Positions 41,429 to 53,009 of a DNA stretch of 64,000 bases are shown in pieces. The notes below the pieces were generated by a model. It searched no databases, was not told the DNA's origin, and saw only the letters and a list, made by a program, of their open reading frames with translations. A program made the position numbers and the translations under genes. Source of the stretch: Cudoniella acicularis (taxonomy: Eukaryota; Ascomycota; Leotiomycetes; Helotiales; Helotiaceae); contig JAAMPI010000024.1 of NCBI GenBank assembly GCA_013054445.1, forward strand, positions 1 through 64,000, written 5' to 3'. The stretch's first letter is position 1. Every line of letters starts with the position of its first letter.

Positions 41429-41959
41429 TGTAGTTATGATTTGGGAAATGATTTGATTCTTGTTCGATATTTTAAATGCGATACATTAGTACACAATCGT
41501 CAGTCTTTTTCCTTAGAAATCGACTTCATGTTAGAGTATGTATCTTAGCAGCGCTTGTTTATTCAAAACATGAGAAATCAGTCGAGAAATTCTGAAGTGT
41601 TAAACTTGTATACTTGTACCCGCCCAGACCAATAATAAGTCTTACCTTATAATTCATTTGAAATTGCGACGCCACATTACGATGCTAAAATATATAAGAC
41701 TAGTAACCCTTGAATAAAAACTGCTGTGTAAATTGGCACGGCAGACTTGGTGTTGAGGCTGTGAGAGTGCCTGGTAAGGCGAAATGAAAGGCATAAAAAC
41801 ACTGCCCCCTTTCTGCATGTACACGCCCACGCTAGAAAATTACAATAACACCCCAAACTTCCATCCCCTTAAAACTTTTACTGTCGCATCTAAACACACA
41901 ATCAAACTTTCTTGAAATCAAAACATTCCTCAAATCCTCCAAAAAACATTCATCAAAAA
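41429..41959. other. about 0.5 kb intergenic region
   Basis: 3' region of the peroxidase relic and promoter of the small membrane protein. The stretch 41880-41959 is A/C-rich like a fungal 5' leader. No other feature seen. Confidence 0.4.
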
Positions 41960-42241
41960 ATGTACCCCTCAACCCCAGACATCGAAACCCCTCTCTCACC
42001 CCCGCCCTACCCCGCCTTTCCAATATACCCAACCAATAAGAAGTCTGAGCCCTGGTATAAACTCTCGCCTGAAGGCCTCAACTACGTCGACCAACATTAT
42101 AAGAAAGATGTTAGGAAGCTTTTGTGGTATTTAAGGGTTTCGCAAGTGATGGGTCTGTTTCTGGGGGTGATGGGGATCGCGAATGTTTTGCTGGTTGTGA
42201 GGAATTTGGTGAAGGGGACTGGGTGTAGTTGTATGGGTTAG
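41960..42241 (+). CDS. small single-span membrane protein, 93 aa
   Basis: ATG 41960 sits in an A-rich context typical of fungal starts (an earlier frame extension lacks an ATG). The N-terminus is Pro-rich (PLSPPPYPAFPIYP). A basic helix with LSPEGLNYVDQHYKKDVRKL follows, then one membrane span (VMGLFLGVMGIANVLLVV) and a short tail with two Cys near the end (TGCSCMG) that could be lipid-modified. It is an orphan; no function known to me. No intron needed. Confidence 0.6.
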   Translation: MYPSTPDIETPLSPPPYPAFPIYPTNKKSEPWYKLSPEGLNYVDQHYKKDVRKLLWYLRVSQVMGLFLGVMGIANVLLVVRNLVKGTGCSCMG

Positions 42242-42668
42242 TTGTGGTGAACAACGGGAAAAGGATAATTGGGTTGTGATAATGGTTCGTGTGGGCCCGG
42301 AGGAAGTCGAAATGGTAAACGGTTTGGGAGTGCGAGGGGTGGAATGTCGTGAGGGCGAAGGGGGCCATCAATTTAAGTGCTACTTAAATCAAATCCTCGG
42401 GAGAGAAAACGAAAATCAGAAGGGACGTAATTCCGCTATCGTAATACCGCTTCAAAAATAAAAAACGAGCAGCTCGAAGTTTTTAAATCCAATTGTTGTA
42501 TGATCGCCGATCCGGAGTTGTAGATTGTGCCTCCGGAACGCGTATACAGTCAGCATTCCGTTAGTAATCCATGTCTGAACAGTATCAGACGATGGACCTC
42601 ACATCTCTCACCGTCTTCTTGATAATAATTGCATCTCCAGGCTCGTATATCAAAGTACAACACCGAAA
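42242..42668. other. about 0.43 kb intergenic region
   Basis: Promoter region of the DUF4188 gene. No recognisable element beyond mixed A/T tracts. Confidence 0.4.
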
Positions 42669-43706
42669 ATGGGCCTCAACTTCCTCCGAGACGATTATAA
42701 ACTCACGACATGGATCTCCTTAGGCGCTTTTCTCCAGTCCCTTCTTTTCCTCCTATATCCGCGTAGGATCGTCGCATTACCTGCTATTTTCTTCATTGCT
42801 CTCCTGGCATTCAAGGGCCTACTATTGCACTACGGTCCGCTTCCTAATCGCATCCATAGTAAAGTGCGCCTGGGGAGGATGACGGCCCAGGTAGTTGACG
42901 AGGATAGCTCCGTATCTAAAGGATCGAGCAAAGGAGTTGTTATTTTTCTCCTGGGTGCTCGCTCGAATGAGTTAGTTGACCTGCGGGCGAAACAGATTGG
43001 AAAGACTAAGGAATAACATGTATTGATTAATTTAGTACCATGCGTGGCATCTTCACGCCAGGTTATAAAGAGTCCGGGGACCTTTTCGGAGCCATGTGGC
43101 GAGACCTCTCTGCAAATCGAGAGAAATGGGGCTGTAAGTATCTTTAGTTTTTTCCACCTCATATTTTCTTTACTTCACATACCATTACCCTCCAATTCTT
43201 CTCTACTGGATCAGCATCTAAACCACCTTTCCAGATCTCGGCAAAACATCAACCCTCATAGCAACAGATGATGAAAACAGCAACTCCATGGCCTGGATCT
43301 CGTACTGGCGTAGCCTCGAGCATCTACAGGCCTTCGCTCATGGAGAGATGCATAAGAAAGGGCGGAATTGGTACCTTAAGGGGAAATATCGGAATTTTGG
43401 AATCATGCATGAGACGTATGTTGTTCCTGCGGGAAATTGGGAAACCATTTATCTTAATTTTACTCCGTTTGGACTTGGTGAGTTTAATGATTGAGTTCAA
43501 CAGAGAATTCGGAGAGTTGTACTGATGAAAAGCAAGGTCAAACGAAGCAGCCGGTAAAAGTAGGGGAAAAGCAGATTAAGGATGATGGTAACGTTGCGTA
43601 TGCAAGTGGATTGAGGGAGGCGAAGGGACCGACCTGGCAGTCTATGAAGAGTAGGATGAAGAGGGTGGCAGCAGGGGAAGATAGTTACTCTGGGCACGAT
43701 GATTAA
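42669..43706 (+). CDS. DUF4188-family (monooxygenase-like) protein, four exons, about 270 aa
   Basis: ATG 42669. Introns 42971-43035 (65 nt), 43134-43234 (101 nt) and 43478-43536 (59 nt) splice in frame. The N-terminus holds two membrane spans (TTWISLGAFLQSLLFLLYP and ALPAIFFIALLAFKGLLL). The DUF4188 core follows: VRLGRMTAQVVDE, GVVIFLLGARSN, GDLFGAMWRDLSANREKWG, SMAWISYWRSLEHLQAFAH, FGIMHETYVVPAGNWETIY and FTPFGLG. It is a dimeric alpha/beta-barrel-like fold related to small haem or cofactor-free monooxygenases and aldoxime dehydratases. The exact reaction is unknown. All motifs are intact and every exon keeps frame, so I regard it as functional. Confidence 0.85.
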
Positions 43707-44136
43707 ACTTGAAGCACGTAATTATTTGAAAATTGGTACTAGGAACTTGTGAGTAATACTCGGATAAGACTCCTTCCTGGTTGGTTAACAACTAATAATT
43801 AAGAACAGCTTTGGAAATCTTTGTGATACCCCAGTTATAAGAGCCAGTACCAGAGACTTAAATAAACGTCAAAAGGGTTGAAATAGATAAGGGTACGGAG
43901 AATACACTCAAGTCGTCGTAAGAGAAAACCGAAGAAAATCTCAAGTGTTTTGTGACGTCGATTTACTCTCTGCATCCAGTAATCCTTTCTTCTCTTCTTC
44001 CCTTCGCATGGACAGCTTCTGAGAAATCCCTCCACCTCTCTAAATAGCGACTTCATAAAAAAGCCGATACTAATCTCCGAGAATAACTGTCTCTATGTTT
44101 CCATCCAGCGTCCTTCTTGAGCTTCTCGCTACCGAC
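43707..44136. other. about 0.43 kb, tail-to-tail intergenic region
   Basis: Between the 3' ends of the DUF4188 gene and the epimerase relic. Nothing recognisable. Confidence 0.4.
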
Positions 44137-45017
44137 CTATTGACTAAACCCCATTAACATAGGTTTCCAGTCTAAAGGGCTCGTTTGGCCATTATTACCC
44201 TTAATGTACCTCACACCATACTTAATTCCGTACTCCTTGGCGAATGCTTGTGCGATGCCATCAAGCGATTCGTATTTCTCAGCAGAAACATTATAACACT
44301 GCCCTTCACAACATCCCTCTCCGCTTCTGGGAGGGAAACATAAGCATCCGCACAATCATCAACGTGTGTGGCATGCAATATCGTGCTCGGATTCTGAATA
44401 ATCTCCCGAACTCCCTTTCTCCTCGCTTCTTCCACCTTCTTAAACAACCCGTAAAAGCTGGAACTGTAGCCATAAATACTAGTTGGTCGTAAGAAACCGC
44501 GTCAAAATTCGGTGAATGCTCGAAAATGTTGATGGCTCCGTAAGCTCGCGTCGCAGCGAATAGTGGTGGGTTTAAAGGCGAGAGCTCGGTATGTGGCTTT
44601 TTGTCCGGAGAAGTCGCGAGGTAAGGCGACATCCCATAGTCTTTACATCCTGATGTGAAGAGTACGAGTGGTTTCACACCGACGCTATTACTCATTTCAG
44701 CGAGTTGTTTAAAAAAACATTACGATTTCGTTGCAAGGCGGCTCGTAGTTCGTGATTTGCTCTGTTGATGAGACCAGGACGTTAAAGATGATCCATCTCC
44801 TTTTCTGAAACTTCTTTGAGGAAAGAGGTATTGGATAGGGAGCTAAGAAGGGGAATGAACTCGTCTGCGGCGAGACTGGAAGCCAATGAAGCGTTTCGGA
44901 TGAGACCGTATGTTGTCCATCCTGCTCGAATAAAGAACGTGCGACAGCGTTACCTATGTAGCCATTTGCACCAGTTACTAGGTCTATTTTAGTTGTTGAT
45001 GTGTCCATTGGAGGCAT
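44137..45017 (-). pseudogene. NAD-dependent epimerase/dehydratase-like gene, frameshifted
   Basis: ATG 45017 begins with the Rossmann motif DLVTGANGYIGNAVARSLFE (GxxGxxG). Downstream the protein sense moves between frames: VKPLVLFTSGCKDYGMSPYL (about 44640-44690), then LRPTSIYGYSSSFYGLF in another frame (near 44480), HATHVDDCADAYVSLPEAER (near 44330-44380), and finally a shift into GQCYNVSAEKYESLDGIAQA (near 44250-44300) to the end at 44137. At least two 1-nt indels plus stops near 44700-44780 are needed. This is an extended SDR-type sugar- or keto-modifying enzyme by fold; the copy is dead. Confidence 0.75.
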
Positions 45018-45851
45018 AACAAGACTTATGGTAGGAATTTTGTAAGGTTGAACTGAGAGTAATCTTTGGGTTCATAATCTATGAAAAGAACAAAACAATC
45101 CATTTTCTCTATTCGATCGAATTTCTCATATCCTGCAGCGGGATTTCAAAATGTCCGAGTCTCCGAATGTAGGAGGTGATACAACTTGAGTTAATAAATA
45201 CACATAATTGGTTGGAATTTCGGAAAGTAATCAACTATAAACGGGTCAATTATCCCCCCGAGAAATATACTGAAACTGGTTTATGAGCGAGGGTATCCTA
45301 TGCTTCAGTGAAGGCCTCCTGGAAAAATAAATTTGCCTTGACCATATCCTCTAAACAATTAGTGATCACAGGATTAAATTTTGGACAGAATCTTTTATGA
45401 GTGCAATACTCTGAGGTGTGGAGCTTATGGGTAAGGGTTTCAAAACAAATCATTGGCTGTGATTTACGACGGCGGGGTTCTAAGGAATGATTAGAAATCA
45501 TTTATTGCTTTGCGTGCATCCACAATTAATTCGCTAACGCAGCATCCTTTCTTCGGGCATGATTACATATTCCAGGATACGAGCAATCCAGCCGAGCCAC
45601 TCAACTTAACCTTGTTTTTATTCACTTCATAGACTTTCGGCGTGCTGACACAGCGAATTTGGCCAGTCTAAAGGTAACGCCGGTAGATTATGTCAGTATG
45701 CTGCATGACAAATGAACTCAATATCAAAATGCTAGAAAACGGCTACAGGGGCTTTTCAATAGTGGGTTATATAAACAGATGAGATCCAACTTGAATTTGG
45801 CCCTTCAACTTTTGTATCATCGTTTTCAACCCGCACTTCACAATCAAAGTC
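45018..45851. other. about 0.83 kb divergent promoter region
   Basis: Lies between two reductase-type genes transcribed away from each other. No strong motif noticed. Confidence 0.4.
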
Positions 45852-46940
45852 ATGTCTGCACAAACATCAAGAGAGCTCGTCTTAGTCACCGGCGCAAATG
45901 GATTTATTGCTGCCCGGACCATTGAGGCTTTCTTAGAAGCTGGATACGATGTTCGAGGAACCGTTCGATCAGAAGCATCTGGCGTCGGCATTCAAGAGGC
46001 GTTGAAAAGCTATGTGGATTCTGGGAGGTTTGAAGTTGTGGTGGTGGAGGACATCACTCGCTCAGGGGCTTTCGACAAGGCCGTTGCAGGTAAGCTACAG
46101 CACCAGTAATTCGAGAAGGAGGATCCTAACACAATAAAGGATGTCATGCAATCGCCCATTTAGCTGCTCCAGTCAGCCTTTCATTCACAGATCCTGTGCC
46201 GGTTCTCCATGGCGCGATCGTCGGAACAGAGACACTTCTCAACTCTGCCCATGAGTTCGGAGCAAACCTAAAGACAGTTGTCTTGATGTCCTCCATCGCG
46301 GCAATCCTCTCTCCTAGAGATCCCGGATATATCTATAGCGAAAAAGATTGGAACGAGAAGTCCCAGCAAGAAGTTGCTCGGTTGGGATCTGGCGCAACAG
46401 GATACGACATATATGCAGCAAGCAAGACCGCTGCGGAGCAGGCATTCTGGAAGTTTCGGGATAATAAGAAGCCATCTTTCGCCATGACAGCGGTTAACCC
46501 AACGTTCGTGGGAGGCCCACCGTTAGTTTCCCCCGAGAATCCCGAACATATCAGTGGGACTGTCCGGCATATTTGGACTATTCTTTCTGGCGCACCGATC
46601 CCACCAACACTGGGCGGCTCAGGCTCAACGGTTGACATTCGAGATGTCGCTCGTCTTATGGTGTTTGCTGTGAAGAATCCTAAAAAGGCAAATGGCCAAC
46701 GCTATTTGGCGGTATCTGCAGCCGGTACCAATGAAGCGATTGCAGACATTTTGCGTGAGAAGTACCCGGATCGAGCATCTATTATCAAAGGAGAGCCTTC
46801 AGCGGTATTAGAGGAGAAAAGCTTTGATATTTCGGGGGTCATTGACAACTCCAAAGCCGTTGAAGCTATGGGGGGGGCCATTCATTGGGTTCAAGGAGAG
46901 TGTTCTGGCTGCTGCAGAAAGCTTCGAGAGATATCTTTAA
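45852..46940 (+). CDS. NAD(P)-dependent ketoreductase (dihydroflavonol-4-reductase/GRE2 type), 3' frameshift
   Basis: ATG 45852. Rossmann motif LVLVTGANGFIAARTIEAFL (one Gly of GxxGxxG is Ala), AIAHLAAPVS, and the YxxxK catalytic pair in GYDIYAASKTAAEQAFW. A 50-nt intron (46090-46139, gtaagc..aaag with a cctaac branch) splices in frame. Near the end a run of 7 G after ATG (46871-46877) shifts the frame: the present reading ends at 46946-46948 with an unlikely Cys-rich tail. With 6 G it would read on as a normal family C-terminus ending at TAA 46938-46940. Either a recent +1 slip or a sequencing error. It probably reduces a small ketone or aldehyde. Confidence 0.75.
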
Positions 46941-47135
46941 AGAGTTAGACGATCGTCGATATATATGCGTTTAGTTTTTCCAAGATTAGTTGACCAATTC
47001 CTTGCTTAAATCCCCTTCCACAAGCAGTTCGCTAGCCATCTTTTCAACAACTGCTCCATTTGACACATGTTCTCCCTTGGTATTCCAATCCCATAAATAA
47101 CGATCAAACTTTTCGATGCAACTTGACAAATGTCT

Positions 47136-47740
47136 TCATGCCTCATATCCAGGCAATTCCTCCTCTCCTCTTGCCAATCCCCCTGCCGTCCGTTTACTCG
47201 GTACCATAGCCCTCCTAATCTTAACCTGTGCAAGTCTAAGCTCCAGCTCCATTCTCTCATGGCTTTGTCTTTCACCATCAACGCCATCCATCTCCTGGAG
47301 AATCACATCAATTTCTTGTTCCTCCTCTTGCAGCATTCTCAACCTCGTACTTTCTTCCTCCCAAAAGAATAGCAGGTTAACCAATTCCTTCGTTTTAGGG
47401 AGGGAAAGGATGGCGATGCGATTCACGAGGTTGGCGTTGATCTTGCTGGTCACTGGGTAACCTTCTTGGCTTATTATACCTTCTTTTTGAGCCGAGCGGA
47501 AGACGGAGTTGGAGTATTGGTCCGTTCCTATAAGTCGGTTAGATGACTGAAAATATCAGGAGAGGATGTTCGTTACGTACCGGTGATTTTCGCGATTTTA
47601 AGCGACAGTGGTATGAGCGCAAGGGGATTTGGCTGTAATATTTGAAAGGCGAAGATAATGTCTTTTCTTGGGGGTGTGAGGTCATCAGTAGGTGGTGGTC
47701 TCGAACCTGTCGGTCCCCACACCTTGTCGAGAAATTTCAT
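47136..47740 (-). CDS. coiled-coil orphan protein, 183 aa, two exons
   Basis: ATG 47740 (MKFLDKVWGPTGSRPPP), exon 1 to 47581, a 53-nt intron (gtacgt..ttatag, 47528-47580), exon 2 to TGA 47136. Frame is kept across the join (KIAKITG-TDQYSNSVF). Residues about 90-160 form a Glu/Leu-rich coiled coil (ESTRLRMLQEEEQEIDVILQ). No catalytic motif. It resembles orphan proteins of Leotiomycetes; role unknown. No lesion seen. Confidence 0.65.
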
Positions 47741-49894
47741 GACAGGTATTTTGATTTCGTGCTTTCAATTCAAAAGCCTCTAAGTCGAAAATGTAGAGGA
47801 ATTGAAATGGCTGCGCAATTTCCACCGAATAGGAGCTTTTTAATCGTGATTACTACATTATGAAATGTGGGCTCCTTGAATATTCCCTAAAATATTTACC
47901 TTTCACTCCGTGCTGCGATTTTGCCCACGTGCTTGATTTGGCCGTTTTAATTGGTGGATGCGATTAGTCTTTCAGGTGCTCAAGAGCCAAGATCGTCTTT
48001 TTTCGAAACAAACGCATGATATGTTGAAGAAAAAGTAAATATTAGAAGTTGTTTAAGGAAGTTTTTTTTTGTAGCTTCCTCTCGGCCTCACTTGATTTGT
48101 TAACCCGTAAGAAAGCCGTAGATGTTCTGGCTGTCTAGTCGACTGAATTTGGAATTTTGAGGCATGCAGTAAAGCAATCCTTAAAATGTGGCAATATTCT
48201 TATTCAAAGAAGTCTCTTAAGAGTGAAAGCGAGAATGCACTAACTCTATCTATAGATCCTTTCACTAATCACAAACGCTTGACAACATCTTTAAATAGGA
48301 GTCACACTTGCAGCTTTTTCAACCGCGCTTCCGCAGAAATTAAATTTAGCTACAAACCGTAATTTAGGAATACCACACGCTTGGTTTGTCGTTTCTTTCC
48401 TTTCCGCGCACTATGAGTTATCCTCGTTGCAACCCAAGGCAGATACGTTTGGGCGCGAGTTGTTGCGATGCTGCCGGCCCAACACACTCAGAGTCTCAGA
48501 CAGTCTGCAGCACAATGGAAAAGTCGCGGAAAACACTTAAAAGTTGTTAAATAATTACCAAGTCAAAAGAGTGCTAGGATCATTCAGGTCATATAAAATA
48601 GGAATTAAATTGTATTTTCTACATGCTAACAAAATTATGGAAATGGAAAATGGTTATTTTTTAAAAGTCTTGCGAGAGAATTTTTGCTACGGTGCTACAG
48701 GCTGCGTTTACTGAAAGTTACAGTGTGCAAATCGCTAAAATGCAGTGCAGATCCCTTGTACAGGCATTCGGAATCCACTAATCTTCAGGCAGGAACCGCC
48801 AGCCTTCTTCGTGCGCGACTCGCTAGGCGCGACTCATTTCTTATGCGACAGGGAAATTTTGTTTTCTTTGAGGTAACCTAGTGTAACAAATAATTAAATA
48901 ATTATAACGATTATGAATTTCGCTAAGTGCACGTAGCTTGAATGAATTCTGTTTCAATAGGTGTACTTGTTAGGTCGCGTGATCTGGCACCGCGTTTGCC
49001 TCTGCTTGTCAAGCTTTACTGCTTCAGGAAGGTTAAATAGCTGGCTTCTTCTGCCTCATTCACAAATCAATCTTCTTGGCCTAAATAACTCTGGCCTCAA
49101 ACTCCTTTCCATACTCCATTCGCCGATGGGGCGCATGATGCTAAGCGAAAGAGAGAGGGGAGGTTGGAGGCCTATAAGGCTTGAATACAATCCTCTTCGA
49201 AAGCCGTAAGGGGGAGGTTTTTGAAGCTGACAATTTAGTATTAGAGATATGTATAATGAAACTCAATGCTTGAATTGACGTATTTAAATTCCAGTATTCA
49301 TTGAAATCTTGTTACTGGAGGTCTAAGGACGAGCTGTGTTCAATAAATCTAAATTTAACTAAGATCGCCCTACTGACCAGATCTAAAACTCATAGTAGAC
49401 ATATATCCTGCAATTTCAAGCCGGTTTTTCACTACCCTTTTTAATTATTCTCCCTGATTAGTTCTTTAATTTTGAAGTGTTGAGGACAAGCCTCGCCTAC
49501 TAAGCGAGATACAAGATCAGACTAAAAGCACCTGCTTAAAACCTTGACAAGACATATAATCGACAGAAAAATCGGAGAGGCAAAAGAATGGTTCATAGGA
49601 TACACAATACAACAAAAAGGGAAAGAAGAACTCATTTTAGATAAATTTCATAGGGTTGGAGCAGAGACCTGCCTGTGACGTTAAGACTATTGACTGTCTA
49701 AGAAATCAATTTTGAATCGGTTTTTGTCGGCTTTTTTCTGTCTTCTCGGCATAATATCGGAATATTTCTTCTACCCTCTTGCGAACCTGATATTCAAAAT
49801 TTCGTATCTTCCAAGAGTCTTGAACAAGTTTGCGCTGCCATCAACCATCGTCTTCAGACGCAACTTTGAACTGTCAAACGGATCCACAATCACC
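47741..49894. other. about 2.1 kb without a clear gene
   Basis: The longest gene-poor stretch in the window, the divergent region between the coiled-coil gene and the kinase gene. Small ORFs (48684-48881, 48961-49209) lack family resemblance. A/T-rich runs occur near 48040-48080 and 48560-48660. I found no repeat structure or RNA gene. Confidence 0.45.
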
Positions 49895-51621
49895 ATGGAG
49901 ACAAAGAGCAGGGCGAGCAGGACGGCGAGAGACTTGAAAGCGACCTCAACGGCATCTGCAGTAACTAGCACGAACAGAGGACCAACTTCGGCCATGGTTT
50001 TTGGAGCCAGATCTCTCGCTGATCAGAAGAACATCGAAGTTGCCACTTACACTAACATGGAAGTCAGTGGCGGAAGAGCCGGCGAGAGCAGCAACATAGG
50101 CAGAACTATGCGAAATAGCAGAGACGACGGCAAGGACAGGAGCAAGGTTATCGAGAGCAATGACGCACACAAACACGAGAACAGGTTGGATCTTGCCAAC
50201 CCCACCAGTCTCGGCGGCGGCGCAGTGGTGAATCTTCAGGTGGAAGGCACTCGCCGTGACGATAGCAATGCATACTGGCCCGTGAAACCTGGACAACTCT
50301 ACCACAGTCGATATTGCATAATTCAAAATATTGGCAACAATATTGACGGCACGGAAGTCTGGATGGCAGCAGACACACAATGGGGGTGCGTGAATTGTTT
50401 CCTCTAATTGCGTTGCTCTCTTCCTCTGTTTGGATGTTTAAATACTCGTCTTGACTGACTTTTCTTTAGTGGCAGACACGTGGTGCTCAAACTCCTGGAT
50501 AGGGAGCACAAGCATGAACTCGCCCTTCATAAACGACTCGGAGCTAGCACCGTTTGGAAAAACTGGGCAGGAAGGCAGTATTTGCTGCCAATTTTGGACT
50601 CTTTTGAAACCGGCTACAAATACCCATGCGCGGTTTTGGTATCGCCGCTCCTAGTTCCCTTTGAGACGATGAACGAGGATCTCAAACAAAAGCTCCGTTT
50701 AAATATCAAGGGACTGCTGCTTCAGCTGGCCCAAGCAGTTGCGTTTTTGCACGCCAATGGAATCACTCATGCTGGTGAGTAACACTGGGCCCCAAGTGCT
50801 CCTAGAAGATTTCTCTGTTCGCCGGATCTAGCTAACGATTCTATGCGGAGGTAGACATTTGCACACGAAATCTTGCCTTGCTAATCCCCAGCGAGCATAA
50901 CAGTACTCTGGAGCGATACGGTTACAAGGTGGACAAGCCCGAAACCAATCCTGATGTCCCGACTTTCCATGTTCCAATCCCATATGCAAAGATCAGGCTT
51001 ATGGATCTAGGTCAGTGTAAGCGCTCCTCTTGGATTTTATCTTTGATACTCTCTAATAGTCCGGTGCAGCGTACATCGATCCTCCGCCATATTTACCTAC
51101 TGGGCGTGATTTAGAACTGAGCCCGGAATTAGTTGCAGACGGCCTCGCCACACATGCCATTGCTGACGTTGGCGGATTTCCCGTGGATATGTGGGCACTG
51201 GGTGTTACAGTAGGTTATATCTCTTTTTCTCTGGCGGCCTCATACCTGGTTTACCTAAATTCTACAAGATCTAACACCTTTGCAGATGTATAAGATCGCA
51301 TTCAAAGGCCCAGACCTTTTCGACTACAATCCCTTGAGTGAGAGCGAAACGTTTCTATGCGAGGTCGAAGACAAAATTGGCTCGTTGCCCAAGTCCTGGA
51401 ATTTGCCGAACCTTAAACCACGGAATCCGAACTACTACAGATATCCATATCCAGAATTATTTTGGGCGGGCCTTTCGGCAAAGTATAGGGGTTCTTGGAG
51501 TTGGAGGGAGGTCGAAGGGTTTCTGGGTCTTGTTAGAAAGATGCTGAAGGTGGATCCGTTGGAGCGAGCTACGATAGATGAGATTGTGGAGGATCCATGG
51601 TTTAAGAATGTGAAGTTATAA
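49895..51621 (+). CDS. SRPK-like serine/threonine protein kinase, five exons, 475 aa
   Basis: ATG 49895 in a good context (caccATGg). Introns 50386-50469, 50775-50854, 51011-51069 and 51210-51285 splice in frame to 475 residues. After a basic, Ser/Thr-rich N-terminus (about 120 aa) comes YWPVKPGQLYHSRYCIIQNI, the SRPK-type domain entry. The kinase features are HVVLKLLD (ATP-binding Lys), THADICTRNLAL (HxD with the Asp and the downstream Asn kept) and RLMDLAYIDPPPYLPTG (DLx in place of DFG, usual in this group). DMWALGVTMYK and RATIDEIVEDPWF follow. The Gly loop is weak. SRPKs phosphorylate SR-type RNA-binding proteins; many fungi have expanded, unassigned relatives. Looks intact. Confidence 0.8.
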
Positions 51622-52076
51622 TGTGGTGGCCGGATGGGTATTTGCACCGCACCTGGGCTTGAAAGATGAGAATTACCTATGTACGATTAGTAGAAATTTT
51701 AGCACGACAGTGTGCTTTAGGTTATTCTTCGAAATACATATTCGAGGTGTGCAACTCGTATTTCAAGACAATTACTTGTCCTAAAGTTGCTTCTCTTATA
51801 TAAGCAATAGTTTACATATTTTGGCCTATCTCTTATAAGATAGAAATTAGTAGATATTACGCAGGACTTTTAGAGTTCTAGATTCTTAAGCTTCCTATCC
51901 TATTATTCAACTGTAATAAATGTAATACAAAAATAAACACTATTTAAAGATCAAATAACATAAAGCTATTAGTTTAAAAGACTGAGTAGAGATTTTTGTC
52001 TACCTAGTACATAATTTTTAATTCTCATATATGTATTCGCAATTATGCCCTTCTTCAATAAACACTCTCGTCTTGC
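51622..52076. other. about 0.45 kb, tail-to-tail intergenic region
   Basis: A/T-rich spacer (51830-52020 especially) between two 3' ends. Likely terminators, but no specific signal can be named. Confidence 0.4.
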
Positions 52077-52992
52077 TTATTGTTCTTCAGGTATCTTAGC
52101 ATACTCGCTGGACCAACGCCTCACACCAATCTGAGGTCTCAGGACGATCGCGTGATAGTATTCCCACCAGTTCTCTAGCGCCGGGAGCGAGCATAGATGC
52201 ACAAGAGGCGTTTGTGGAATGGCGGAGAGGTCAGACCTATAGGAAAGGTGAAGCAAAATGTGGTTAGCTATCTATGAGACAAGATGAGATTCGAAGGGGA
52301 AGAAGGGGAAGGGAGGGAGACAGCACACGTACATCTCTCGGTAGAATGGCGGCGTCAAGTCCATGTCTAATGCGTTACCGTCGTCGTCATGTTCAAAACC
52401 ATCTTCCCTGTAATCAACACGCTGTGCGCGAAGTGCCCACAATTGCTTGCTGTCATCAATGACAGCAATCTAATAAGTGGGATATCCAACAGACCAACTA
52501 GTGTGGTACTTGATTAGCTTAAGCCGACCGAGTAAGAAGGCGTTGTAGAGGGCATATTGGAAGTCGGAGAGCTTTTCCGCGTTGGGGCGTTTGAGATCGA
52601 TGGTTTTGAGGCGGTGAGTGAACTGGAGGCGATTTGTGCAGGGACTTCGGGAATAAGGGTCATCATCATTAGGGTCTTCTTTTGGCATGAATCTTGCGGT
52701 GGGCGGCCATAACTCGGGTTTGATTTCATGCCACGTGTCGTTTGATACATCTATATGAGGGTTACCGGTATACTCCTCAGGCTCTAGGAAAGGCACGGTA
52801 GACTGGTTTATCGCTGGAATATAAAATATTAGTCAAGGAGCTACTTAAATACATAGCTAGAGACTTACCAATCGTGGTTTGAATTCGATTTAGTGGTGCT
52901 CGTGGTAGAGCTTGTTGTCGTGAGATTAGACGTGAGCATTGGAGTGCAGCTCGAGGCCTAATGCTCCTAGCAGAGTGGAAGATGAAGGACAT
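52077..52992 (-). CDS. orphan protein with mitochondrial-type presequence, three exons, one in-frame TAG
   Basis: ATG 52992 opens an Arg-rich, acid-free N-terminus (MSFIFHSARSIRPRAALQCS) typical of mitochondrial targeting. Introns 52814-52868 (55 nt, gtaagt..ttccag) and 52237-52332 (96 nt, gtacgt..tatag) splice in frame; the last exon ends at TAA 52077-52079 (254 codons in all). A single TAG at 52470-52472 interrupts exon 2 within a well-formed stretch (SVGYPTY then IAVIDDSKQLWALR), where CAG would fit. A 40-nt intron ending at that TAG is possible but very short. So the gene is either newly broken or misread. I do not know the family. Confidence 0.6.
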
Positions 52993-53009
52993 AATGTCAA
53001 TAGAGTCTT

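Noticed and set aside
49771..50380. Minus-strand ORFs of 74-144 codons
   Set aside because: Antisense to the N-terminus of the SRPK-like kinase gene.
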